Shown here in pieces: positions 54,101-64,000 of a stretch of 64,000 nucleotides of DNA. Within the stretch, counting starts at the first letter, position 1; each line of letters starts with the position of its first letter. The position numbers were made by a program, and so were the translations under genes. The stretch is from Glandiceps talaboti (lineage: Eukaryota; Hemichordata; Enteropneusta; Spengelidae): positions 15,712,457-15,776,456 of the forward strand of contig NC_135564.1 in the NCBI RefSeq assembly GCF_964340395.1. The letters are read 5' to 3'. The notes under the pieces were generated by a model. The model worked only from the letters and a program-made list of their open reading frames with translations, was not told the DNA's origin and did no database searches.

Positions 54101-57100
54101 TTGCCTTGCAGAAAGACAAATGTCATGTTCTGGCAGTGAGACTATCCAAAAAGCTCCTTGTCTGGGGTTGGGTCACTTGGGTGGGATGTGGTGGGGGTTG
54201 ACATCAGTTTTCAAATGTCTTTAAGCAAATCTTTACATTAGATAACTTGGGAAATGCAAAATATTTTTATTTTATTTTATTATGAAGAAATGCTCAATCC
54301 AATTATGTTTTAGGATTAGACTGTAGTGACATGAACATTGTGATATGAAAATTATGAAAAATGTTTGGCTTGTACTAAGTTTTCATCTAAGAAAGTAATT
54401 CCAAAAGGATTGACATACACTATTGTCACTTTCAGTATAAAATTATTGGCCATCATAATCATCAAGTAAAGAATTCAACAATTTACTAGCTACAATACAA
54501 ATTATGACATTTGATAACAAACCATTTCCTTCTTTCCTAACAGAAGATGATGGAGATGAACAAAGAGATGGAGCTACTTCTGGTAAATCACATGATGAAA
54601 AGCAGTTAACAGACCACTCTGGTAAGAATTGTTAAGTTTGATGTATTTAACAAAAATATGGGTCTAGTTATGCATGAATTCCTAATCATTATTGCATGCA
54701 TCTATACTAAGGATTCTTATTCATGATAGCACAAAAAGTACAAATATTATGTTAGACTGAGGGAATCATTACGCAAGTACTTTGGTAAAAAACATGCAGA
54801 TTAGGAGTCACACCTATCAGACTAAATATAAAATCAGGAGGAATTTTTCAAATGATCTCAAGTATGCATTTGTTGTCATGAATGCATGGTCATGTCTGTT
54901 CTGGTCAGGTTGAATTTAAAACAGACAACACAACACACTCTTTCTTTTTTCATTTTATTAATCTCATCTTTCTGCTTACCTAACAGCTGCAGTTATTCAT
55001 TCAGAAACACACATCATTGAGGAAGATCCTGAAGAACTATGTGATGATATGACATACGGAAATTACAACAGTGGCAAAAGGTATGTTATGACATTATGTA
55101 CACATATTGTAACTGGACATCTTTTACTGAGTTTATATGAAGTATTTCATTATCCTCAAGTGTACAAAGAAGTCTTTCCAGAATTATAGTCTCAGCATAT
55201 TATTTTCAGATTGGGGCAAAATTGGGCAAAAAAATAAGTTAATTATTTATGATATAATGTACAATATATACAGCCAAACCCACCATTCAATGGTCTGGAC
55301 CCAGGAGTCACAATATATTAAAATCATTCAGTCATTTCTTTCAGATTAACATATAAAGAGCTGACACCTAGGGGATACCAAGAAGAGTTAGCAGAACCAG
55401 CACAGAGAGGACAGAACTGCATTATTTGTGCCCCTACTGGTACTGGTAAAACATATGTAGCAATCATGATTGCTAAACACCACATGGAGTCTTCATTGAC
55501 AGAGCAAGCCAAATCCATGAGTAAACAAACAAGAGCAGACCCCTCATGCAAGCTGAGAAAAACCCTGTTTGTTGTTAATCAAATCCATCAACTTAACCAG
55601 ACCTATAAAAGATTGAAGACATTCCTACCACTCTTCAATATCGCTAAACGTAGTGGTGTATCAACAGCCAAAATAAAGTTTGAAGATCTAATACAAACTA
55701 ACGACATCATCATAACAACTGGGGGTATCTTGAAAAACAGTCTAGAGGAAAAGAAGACAAGTCTCTCTATGTTTTCCTTGATTGTGGTTGATGAATGTCA
55801 CCATGCTATGAAGGACCATCCATACAATATGATCATGGTTAACTACTTGCGAATGAAGAACGATCATGCAGCTTCAGCTTCATCTATTCGTCGTCCCCAA
55901 ATAATTGGATTGACAGCCAGCCCTGGAACTGGTGGCAAGAGTGAACTTGAAGCAGCTAAACGTCATATTCTGACCTTGTGTGCAAACTTAGATGCTCAGC
56001 GTCTCGTAACAGTACAAGATCCAAAGAATAAAGAAGAACTTCAGAAGGTGTCTAATAATCCAGGGAAGATCACCAAAATGATGTCACCAAGAAATCCAGA
56101 TCCTTTCAAAGCAACAGTTGAAGGGATAATGAGTGACATTGAAACCAAGTCCAATCTTTATGGAAGATGCCAAGATCGTGGAACGCAGCCCTATGAGAAC
56201 ATTGTAATGGATGAACGATCCAGAGCAATAAATGGTAAAATGCAAGATGTTGCTCTCTGCTGTGACCATCTCATTGTTTATAACACAGGTAAGCTTATAC
56301 TTGACTCACGAAGGCCCATTTTGAAATCCGTTCTACGTATCATTTTATGGCTACAATGTTGTACTTAGTATTTGTGCAAAATAGGATTAATTTTGAACTT
56401 AATCAATGATAGAAAGACCTGCAGAATTTACTGACCACTGTATGATATGGCATCACTTCTAACATTTATGCACTTTAAAAAGAATATTTGCTGTGCAAAT
56501 TATGAGGGTTAATTTTTTGTAGATTATTTGCTTTGAAAGTTCTCCATTTCTGATGTAACAAACCATAATGCACAAATGATATTTTTGGTGAAAACAGTGG
56601 ATTCAATATATCAATTTTGATTCTGGTAATAATTAATCAATTATACTTCTGACATTTTTTACAGCTCTGCGCATGAGTAATGACTGTAGGATGAAAGATG
56701 GCCTCAAGATCATTGATGACTTTTACAATGAAAGAGTAAGACGACGCCAACATGAAAACACGGAAATTGAATTATGGTTATACGGAGTTTACAGACGTGA
56801 GTATATTATTATTATCATTAAAACTGTATTAAGGACTTGAATTCCAGAGAACAACAAAAACACGTTACGCAAAACCACTTAAAATACAAACAATAAAACA
56901 GCAAGGTGGGTAGATTAAAAAAAATCAATTTAAAATCGTTAGCCAGTGTGTCTGAAACCCCAACCAACAAAAAATATTATGTGTAACAATATGACTAATC
57001 AACCTTCAGTGGTCAAAAAGGCATAAAATATATGTATGTATGTATGTATGGATGGATGGATATATATTTATGTATGTATGTATGTGTATATATGTGTGTA

Positions 57101-57831
57101 TACATGCATGCATGTATGTATGTATGTTGTAATACCTTTAATTCAATTGAAAATCAATGCTATATTTGTCAAGTTCTTTTTGCCAATGTCACTTCTTGTG
57201 TACATGGTTAAATAAATATACGTATACGTGTACATATGTACGAAAGTATGTTTTGTTCCATCTACATGTAATTGTATCTACCGATATTTGTGCATATAAT
57301 TGTTAACTATAAACAACTAAAGAGGAAGTTGTTTCTTTCAGGGAAAGCAAGCAAACTGTTTGAATTAAGTGAAGAGGAGGAAAAGTATCCAAACCCGAAG
57401 CTGGTTATGTTAAAAGATACACTTCAAGCTAGTGAAATGGATGACAACAGTGATGAGTTCAAAAACTTCAGAGGTGAGTACATAGTGTATATCAAAGAAT
57501 ACATATACATATAATACATATGCAGACTTACGTGTGTTTATACAGAATAGTACACACATGCATACACACGCACTCACACACACACACAAATACATACGTA
57601 CATATTTATGTATGTATGTACGTGCATGTACATACATACATACATACATACATATACACATACATACTTACATACACATGTATACATGTATGCATGCATG
57701 CACACACACACACATACATATATACATACATACACATACATACATACATACATACATACATACATACATACATGGGCACATCCATCCATACAGAGGTGAG
57801 TACATAGTGTATATCAAAGAATACATATACA

Positions 57832-57895
<64 letters not shown>

Positions 57896-59019
57896 TACAT
57901 ACATACATACACATACATACATACATACATACATACATCCATACATGCACATACATACATACACATACATACATACACATACATGCATACATGCATACAT
58001 ACATACATACATACATACATACATACATACATACGTAACATACATACATGCGCACATACATGTATATTTATTCATTGAATATTTATCAATTTGATTAAAT
58101 TTCAGGCATGATATTTGTCAAAATGAGAAACCTGGCAAAAGCTATCTGTGAATATATAGGAAAAGATAGTACTCTGAAGGTTTTGAAAGCTGCTGTATTG
58201 ACTGGTGTACAAGGAAAGTGTGAAGGAGGCCAAATGACACAGGCAGAGCAAGATGCCACCATCCAAAGATTTGCAAATGGTGACTGTAAACTGCTAGTGG
58301 CTACTAGTGTTGCTGAAGAAGGGTTAGATATTGAAGAATGTCACATGGTAATCAATTATAACCATGCAACAAATGAGATATCACTGCGGCAGTCGAGCGG
58401 GCGTGCACGTAAAATGGAAAGCACTCGTCATTTCATTGGAGATGTCGACGTGGGTTTGCGAGATAAAGTTAATGTCTTTTTAGACGAGCAAATGGAAAAG
58501 GCGATTGAAGAAATTCAGAATGATATGTCTATGGATGACTTCCTGAATGAGGTTGGACTTATCCAGAATGCTGTTTTGCATAAACGAAGTGAGAAGGAAG
58601 AGGCGCAGAAACAGAAGAAGAGTTTGAATGAAGCGAGTTCTGTAAATTTGTATTGCAAAGGTTGTGTTACTGACAACTTGCTGTGTCAAGGTAGTGAAGT
58701 TTATAAGTTCAAAACAAATCATATCCTCATTGATGCACAAATTATTAAGAGTAAAATAGAATTTAGAGAGCATCATGACATAAAGAAACGAGAAATGGGG
58801 ATGAAAAAAATCTACTGTAAAAGTTGTAAGCAAGATTGGGGAAACACACTTCCACATCCTAAGTGTTTCCCTGTTATCAAGATTGAAAGCTTCATTGTAG
58901 AGTACAGTAATGGTTCCAGGAAAACAATTAAAAAATGGATTAAGACGGATTTTCCAGTCCAATCCATAACTATATTACCAAAACTTGCATTCACTGTCAC
59001 ATGTGTGGAAAACCAGTGA
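50808..59019 (+). CDS. RIG-I-like receptor: CARD, RHIM-like motif, DECH helicase, zinc CTD (complete)
   Basis: A cytosolic double-stranded RNA sensor of the RIG-I/MDA5 family. Nine exons: 50808-51123, 52256-52432, 53521-53772, 54544-54621, 54987-55080, 55345-56288, 56665-56796, 57342-57473, 58106-59019. All are GT-AG with consistent phases, giving 1012 residues (human RIG-I 925, MDA5 1025). One CARD (about 10-105) is followed by a low-complexity linker (110-305) with [12 protein letters not shown] and a RHIM-like motif (about 213-233). Helicase motifs: CAPTGTGKT (Walker A, Lys341), VVDECHH (455-458), [30 protein letters not shown] and QSSGRAR. The CTD has Cys892/895 and Cys946/949 plus WG...[12 protein letters not shown], as in RIG-I. 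Human RIG-I and MDA5 have two CARDs; here only one is seen. The first intron's donor (AAAG|GTTGGT) is the weakest junction; it is chosen because it keeps the frame. Stop TGA at 59017-59019. Confidence 0.93.
52139..52175. repeat. T22-G13 homopolymer junction in RLR intron 1
   Basis: A run of about 22 T is followed at once by about 13 G. An assembly error or length polymorphism is possible here. Confidence 0.9.
52557..52965. repeat. Palindromic dispersed repeat in RLR intron 2
   Basis: AATTGCACCACTCCAGGATA and AGCTTTGGGTTCTAGAGGGT at the left are mirrored at the right by GACTCTCTAGGACACAAAGT and GTGCACCACTG. CCAAGAAACACCAAATTGAA (left) and its inverse (right) pair too. A diverged relative lies at about 23.38-23.84 kb. 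Confidence 0.65.
53521..53772 (+). CDS. RLR exon 3: proline-rich linker and RHIM-like motif
   Basis: Phase 1-1 exon encoding residues about 165-248. A proline stretch ([18 protein letters not shown]) precedes [20 protein letters not shown]. The latter lines up with RIPK3-type RHIMs (IYN-x3-VQVGDNNYLT): hydrophobic-x-Tyr, a short polar run, the four-residue core FQLG, then D-x-N-x-L. The first core position is Phe rather than Ile/Val. The motif is encoded at 53664-53726. Confidence 0.8.
53967..54143. repeat. Nested foldback element in RLR intron 3
   Basis: The outer arms AGTCTCGCTGCCAGACTTTA / TTCTGGCAGTGAGACT continue through GACATTTGT / ACAAATGTC. An inner inverted pair AGCAAAGCCACAAG / CTTGTGGCTTTGCT is nested inside. 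Likely a MITE. Confidence 0.7.
55345..56288 (+). CDS. RLR exon 6: helicase domain 1 and start of insert domain
   Basis: Encodes [20 protein letters not shown] (Q-motif), [19 protein letters not shown] (Ia), TTGGIL (Ib), VVDECHH (II) and [10 protein letters not shown] (III), then the helical bridge region to [10 protein letters not shown] single 944-nt exon carries all of RecA domain 1, with intact ATPase residues. Confidence 0.95.
57469..57511 (+). repeat. Authentic RLR exon 8 splice donor region, first copy of a 43-bp repeat
   Basis: The last five exon bases, the GTGAGT donor and the next 32 bp are repeated exactly at 57791-57833. Confidence 0.9.
57512..58075. repeat. (ACAT)n microsatellite filling RLR intron 8
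   Basis: Several hundred bases of ACAT units with CACA, TATA and CATG variants, interrupted by the duplicated donor segment. Open frames here of up to 186 codons are repeat translations (Tyr-Ile-His-Thr), not genes. A smaller TATG array lies in intron 7 at about 57030-57126. Confidence 0.95.
57791..57833 (+). repeat. Duplicated splice donor inside RLR intron 8
   Basis: Starts CAGAGGTGAGTACATAGTGT, identical to the true exon-intron junction at 57469. It sits inside the ACAT microsatellite and is preceded by CCATCCATA, so the first CAG could also act as an acceptor. Confidence 0.85.
58106..59019 (+). CDS. RLR exon 9: helicase domain 2 and RIG-I C-terminal domain
   Basis: Encodes motif IV (GMIFVKMR), [26 protein letters not shown] (RLR-type), motif V ([14 protein letters not shown]) and motif VI (RQSSGRAR), followed by the pincer-like acidic helix region and the CTD. 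The CTD cysteines are YCKGC and [26 protein letters not shown] matches the [19 protein letters not shown] block. Confidence 0.95.
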
Positions 59020-59550
59020 ATTTCAGTTTTGCTGAACATTGGTTGAATTCACTGTGACTATGATAAAGGAAGAAAACTTGATGTTCACTGACTAGTCACA
59101 GATGTATCCTACAGCAAAGCATTGTAAATCTGATTTTAAACCTATTTCTGTTATAGCATTATTCCTCGTAATTAATTACCTACACCTTTGAGGGTTTTTA
59201 AATCCATTCATCTTAAGCGACGATAAATTAACTGGTAATCAATTTAGTCAATATATCTTTTAGATGTATACTTAGAGTAGTTTATTGTATTGAAATACAT
59301 ATTATTTTATTTCAGCATATTAGGCAATGAATGAATGAATTAACGTTATCTTTTAGTTAATGATTTGTAGAATTAATAAGATTAAGGCCTATATTATCTC
59401 ATCTACTTGAATGATAACGCATTTACAATGTTCTAGGCTTGAACATGTAAAATTGTTATAGGCAAGTGTGGAAATGTATAATTTTACTGTTTACACAAGT
59501 ATTTTGAGTTAGTAATTGTTAATGTATTATGATAAATAAATAAAATAATT
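59020..59550 (+). other. Probable RLR 3' UTR
   Basis: AT-rich sequence after the stop. AATAAATAAAATAATTC at about 59533 offers overlapping AATAAA poly(A) signals, and no better cluster is seen before it. Confidence 0.45.
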
Positions 59551-59839
59551 CAAATCAATTCAATTGAAATGTCAGTTATGCTTGTATGTGGAGATGTATA
59601 CAGATAATAGATGTTCATAGTTACATGATTGTTTGTATTTGTTTATTTGTACACTTTAGTACAAATGAACTATTAGGTTCAGTAGTACTATTAGGTTCAG
59701 TAGTACTGTAGGTATGATGTAGTATGTCTGTGTGTGTGTGTGTGGATGAATTACAAAATGTAAAGGCATTTGTTGTTTCCCACTATTACCACCACAGTGA
59801 GTTTGTGTTTGTAATAAATCAATGCTTGTGTTTGGATGT

Positions 59840-60352
59840 AATTGGCTGAGCTGAAGGCCAGAAGTCCCAATGTGTGTCAGAAACTTGTCCATGCCCTACT
59901 ATCATCAGAACTTGACTTCTACATGTGTATTCTGTATGTCCCTCTTCAACATGCCCAAAATACAGCAGCTAGGATATTGTGTCACGCACATAGAAAACAG
60001 ATCACATATCACACTGGTTCCTTCTGGTCCAGTACAGGATTCAATACAAAAATACTGATTACCTACAAGGCACTACTCCTGTTTACATTATACTGACTTG
60101 ATTAACAGTAAACCCACAACTCATTCACTTCGCTCAACTAACAAAAGTCTACTTCATGTATCTCACTGTAATACAAAGTCATATGGTGGGTGTGTGTTCT
60201 CGCAAGCAACACCCCTCTTATGAAACAGTATACTGTTTGAACTTTATTCATCACTCACTGTCAATAAAATTAAGAAGGATGTCAAGATGCAACTGTACTT
60301 CCTGTTCAGCACCATAGAACATTACCTCATATTGGATTTCGACGCTATACTA

Positions 60353-60390
<38 letters not shown>

Positions 60391-60392
60391 CG
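59840..60392 (+). mobile_element. LINE reverse transcriptase 3' fragment with (GATT)n tail
   Basis: Reads VPLQHAQNTAARILCHAHRK (the common Q-N-x-A-A-R-x-L block), then a part resembling LHWLPVQYRIQYKILVLTYK (here FWSSTGFNTKILITYKAL), and further pieces in other frames up to the tail. The tail ATTGATTGATTG to GATCGATC (60354-60392) is the same motif as the array at 33.66 kb. A few frame breaks; inactive. Confidence 0.7.
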
Positions 60393-61682
60393 ATCAACAT
60401 TGCTGCTCCACCACATTATCCTCTGTAACTTGCCATGTCTTTTACTACTGTGAAACCTGGACCCTCAACTAACAGTTAAATTTGTTTGTAATGTGTCAAA
60501 GTACAATATGACCCTCCCCTAATTTTCACTTTCTAAAATATGACCTCCCCATAGGACTGATTTGTAAAAAGTGACCCCCCCCCCCAATCATTCCCCAGCC
60601 CTCCCCCCTTGTAATTAGTGAAGGCTCCCTTACTAAACTGAACTGGGTTTCTTGAAGTTTTTACTCGTTCTGATTATTTCATTATATCATGCTTTGTTAA
60701 AGCCTACACAACAAAATCTGCCATGAGGTGTGTTCGTATTCCATCAGGATCCTCAATTCATCTGACGAGAGGGCCATAGTAAATTGTGACGTGGATAAGA
60801 TTGTGGAGGAAATATATGATATTATGTTTTAAGAATGGTGTTTTAGAAACTACATGATTGGTGAACCGAATAAAAAATTGCGAAATTGCTAAAGTACGTA
60901 CCCAGTATTACAATATTGATCATTCAATTGTCAGTTATTCTAGTATTTTTGGGTGCACCAACACGAATATTGAAAATTCTACGAGAAAAAATAACATCGA
61001 GAGATGACTTTGTCGTTCAAAGCATGATGGCGACTCCAAAATAATTTTTTGAAATTGGATATGGGAAAACTTGCCTGCAGGATACTGGGTACGTCTGCTC
61101 TGAAATGATATCATATTTGACCGCTCTTGGTAAAAATTACGCGATTTTAACGGATTTGATTTGCTTGGATTTGGATCGTCGGCAACACTTCAGCAAAGGA
61201 GTTCGAAAGTTCACGTAAACAGATAAAGTGAACGCGCATGCTACTTAGCGCATAACATTGGTGTCCTAGCAACTGGTCGCAGCTTCCATGTGACTGTAAT
61301 CGTGTTCTAATTCTGTCATGGGCATCATGGAACAATAAAGCTAAGATTATGGATATTTATAATCTAATAACAATAGTATGTAATACAAATACGCGTAAAC
61401 ATGTGCGTGAAACTGACAGGTATGAAGCTTGAAGTGAGCGGACGATTGTGACTATTATTGCAATAAAGCTTACTGATGTGTATTTTCAGTGTTAACCTCC
61501 TTCCTTTGATGTAATAATCTTCAGATTCAACGAGAATATCAATACAAACACTTGAAACCCCAGAAAACCTAGTCTTTCTCACTGTAGAATTAGAACAACA
61601 CCATGTCCCCGTACCACCGCCGTAACGTTACACGGTAGCTTCCTGGTTTACCTTACATCGACGTTGGTGGCGCACTTTAAAA
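60393..61682. other. Spacer, no gene seen
   Basis: AT-rich, with one C-rich stretch (about 60565-60610). The final 80 bp is more GC-rich (CCGCCGTAACGTTACACGG) and may be the promoter or 5' UTR of the candidate exon that follows. Confidence 0.4.
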
Positions 61683-61877
61683 ATGAAGCGCGAGCGCGAG
61701 CAGACGGTCGATCCATATTTTGTTGCGTTGCTAGGAAGGCCGAGGAAGCGCTCTCATATTCATATGAAGACAGGGTATGAAATCGATCTCAAAAAGTCTG
61801 GGGACGTGCGTTACCAAAAGGTAGGGACAGGGGGGGACACTTTTTACACAGCATCACAAAGAATTCACAGGGTAACC
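61683..61877 (+). CDS. Candidate first exon of an unidentified gene
   Basis: ATG at 61683 opens MKREREQTVDPYFVALLGRP, then RKRSHIHMKTGYEIDLKKSG and on to TASQRIHR, followed by an AGG|GTAACC donor in phase 0. The stretch is more GC-rich and CpG-containing than its surroundings, and the protein is basic with GRPRKR, a possible nuclear signal. I do not recognise the family. No following exon was found before the window ends. It may instead be a chance frame or part of a transposon. Confidence 0.3.
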
Positions 61878-61880
61878 TAA

Positions 61881-64000
61881 ATTATTATTTTTCATTATAT
61901 TTCGTATTGGGAGTACTCAAACCTTCATGTGATTCAAAAACTTGAAAAAAAGGCGAAAATGACCCGAGAAGTGAAGCGAGACTAGACGAGACATAGCTTG
62001 GACAGCGATCTTGATGGGTGTACAAGGAGGTGCTGAGCTCTAAACAACTTCTTCAGCAACACCACTCGGTTGAAATCTATTGAAACAATCAATCTTTATT
62101 ACACTCACAATAACACCATCTAATCTGAGTACGGTACAATGAAAGTCAAGGGGGAAAAAGCCTTGTTTATTGTACAATACAGTAAAAGTATATGCTGACT
62201 AGACAGATTATCATTTCACCTTGGCTTGTTTACTTTGCAGTAATATCTCAAAGAATTATCAATGAATTTACATGAAACTTAGTAGAAAGATTAATAATGT
62301 AAGGACCCAAGTATGTGTTTATTCACGTGTCTGATGGGATTTTGGTTACATTGTATGGTATGGTGCCAACAAGTCTTGAAAACTATAAACAGTGTAGCAG
62401 TTAGAGAGACGTCTTTCGAGAAACAATTTGGACCAGCTGTCCTTGATACATCTTGCTTTAGTCTATCAAGAAAACATACATCATTCATCACTGGTCAATA
62501 ATAAATTGCATGATTTTTTAGGTTAGGTCATCGAATCAACTGCAAATTTTTCCATGATTTTATTTTAAAACAGTTCTGTGAAAAAAAACAAAAAACACTA
62601 GTGCTACTGGAGGAAATATAGTAGATGTGCAAGTGGAAGTAAAAGAAATATATTGACATGGGACATGCACAAGAGGAAATATTTAGCAAGATTTTATATA
62701 AATGTTGAAATAAAAAAAATAATATTGATATTTATATAATGGTTAGAACAAAAATTCTTCATATTGACATGTCACAATATAATGTGATTCTACTTATAAT
62801 AACTGATCATGAGCCAAAAAAATCATGTTATGCTATATTATTTTTATATATGAATATAATAATTTTAATTTTAATTAGGCCATGACAATTAATATTGTCC
62901 AGTATATTATGTACAGAACTGTTTTGTACCTGCAGAAACTTGCTGAGTAATATTTGTTGACAATGGCAATAAGCAAATGAAAATATAAATCGATTGCAAA
63001 GGTGCATATTTAGACCACAAAGATTTTCAACTATGTGGACTCACTGGACAAGTGATAAGTTTTCATAATCTTCAATTCTTTTTTTCACCCCTTCAACCTG
63101 TCCTACTAATGTTCAGCTTGGTATAGGAAATGAATAGAGAAACACATGTAGGTTCTAAAAAAACAAGCGTGCAATACTCCATGGATCTGCTACATGCAGG
63201 CTGCAAGAGAAACAAAAAAACATAATTGACAATAAACAAGAAATGGTCAGGCACTACTCAAAATGAATAAAGTGAAATAAAGTGAAAAAAATACAATCAA
63301 CACACACAATCAATACTGACATAGCCTTTTTTTTTTTTGCTAGAGCTGTTAATTTACAAAGATTTCACAATGTAGTGTTCTGATGCAGCCAGTGATGACA
63401 CTAAATTAAATATTTTTACCACTGAAGAATATCATCGACAATTCAAATAAAATTACATCACAAATTACAAATAATGTCAAAAGTGATCAACACATTTTTC
63501 TCAACAAGAGACATTTGACTGGTTTTGGTATGTAAATAAAAAGTCTCAAATGTTGGGTGTGAAATCATCAAGGTTTTGAATAAAATTGGCCATTGCATGT
63601 TTGATATATGGCTTTACACAGACAGACATTGGACACATTGAAATAGCACCCACCCCTTTTTTTCAGGCACAGAACAAAAAAAAAAAATCTTTTTCAAATG
63701 TCAATTTATTTCAATGAATGACCTGCAATTGTACATGCTCAGTCATTTATGATTTACCAATTGAACCTTGCCCTTGTATTTTAGCAAGATATATGGTAAA
63801 TGTGTGAGAAAAATGGTAACATTTACATACTTCATAACCTACATGTAGAGGCTTTGGCACAGGTAAAAGGAAGGAGACAGAGCTGTGGGAGTGTTGTTTC
63901 AGTGTTTTTTGTTAAGGGCGGTAAGTAGGCAAAATCTACCTGAGTTCCCCTTTCATTTTACCAGGATTCCCCATCCCACCACAATCCTTGTAAATAGTAT
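61881..64000. other. AT-rich right flank, no gene seen
   Basis: No exon-like sequence recognised on either strand. Could be intron of the candidate gene at 61683. Ends in a dispersed repeat (63904-64000). Confidence 0.4.
63904..64000. repeat. Dispersed repeat, copy 3, cut by window end
   Basis: TTTTTTGTTAAGGGCGGTAA followed by GTAGGCAAAATCTACCTGAG and TTCCCC...CATTTTACC matches copy 1 at 6944. Confidence 0.6.

Noticed and set aside
43209-58075. Tandem repeats as possible CRISPR arrays
   Set aside because: Units are contiguous simple repeats without unique spacers, in a eukaryotic genome.
57534-58094. 186-codon open frame (and several antisense frames) in the ACAT array
   Set aside because: Pure translation of a tetranucleotide repeat inside an RLR intron; tetramer repeats stay open in several frames by chance.
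58480-58962. 160-codon antisense frame
   Set aside because: Lies opposite the RLR helicase/CTD exon, whose sense frame has strong family motifs; the antisense shows none.

Overview
The window is AT-rich animal nuclear DNA with GT-AG introns, many microsatellites and many short foldback elements. It carries four recognisable protein-coding genes and one structural RNA gene. The families present (malonyl-CoA-sensitive-type CPT1, ISOC2, a galactose 3-O-sulfotransferase, a RIG-I-like receptor) and the repeat style fit a non-vertebrate bilaterian (lophotrochozoan, ambulacrarian or cephalochordate). I cannot name the species. No prokaryotic, viral or CRISPR features are seen.

Layout. 1-20.5 kb: minus-strand carnitine O-palmitoyltransferase 1 (CPT1). 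Its first nine coding exons (about 374 residues) lie here and the rest runs off the left edge. Intron 1 is about 11.2 kb and filled with minisatellites. 20.5-24.6 kb: spacer. 24.6-31.2 kb: a complete minus-strand isochorismatase-domain gene (ISOC2 type, 5 exons, 198 residues). 31.7-33.3 kb: a decayed CR1/Jockey-superfamily LINE with a pentanucleotide tail. 33.66-33.91 kb: a GATT/GATC array. 34.04-34.34 kb: a 7SL (SRP) RNA gene with a CRE and a TATA-like box upstream. 35.9-36.2 kb: a short tandem array carrying TCACGTGA palindromes. 38.0-39.9 kb: a two-exon minus-strand Gal3ST-like sulfotransferase. 40-50 kb: repeat-rich DNA with two more LINE pieces and a decayed SWIM-finger-like coding fragment. 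50.6-59.0 kb: a complete plus-strand RIG-I-like receptor gene (9 exons, predicted 1012 residues). 59-64 kb: its 3' flank, another LINE tail, and a possible first exon of an unidentified gene at 61.68 kb.

The most interesting item is the RIG-I-like receptor. It has one N-terminal CARD, then a proline-rich linker whose third exon encodes a RHIM-like amyloid motif (core FQLGDHN), then the DECH helicase and a RIG-I-type zinc C-terminal domain. Vertebrate RIG-I, MDA5 and LGP2 have no RHIM. This architecture would join cytosolic double-stranded RNA sensing directly to RHIM (RIPK/TRIF/ZBP1-like) amyloid signalling. A perfect kappaB site, an IRF-like GAAA cluster and a 20-bp palindrome of two RUNX-type half sites lie within 190 bp upstream of its start codon, as expected for an inducible immune gene.

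The genes do not form a pathway. CPT1 (fatty acid entry to mitochondria), ISOC2, Gal3ST (Golgi glycan sulfation) and the RLR are ordinary eukaryotic neighbours. All exon coordinates were read by eye from frame, splice consensus and family similarity; no alignment or transcript data were available.
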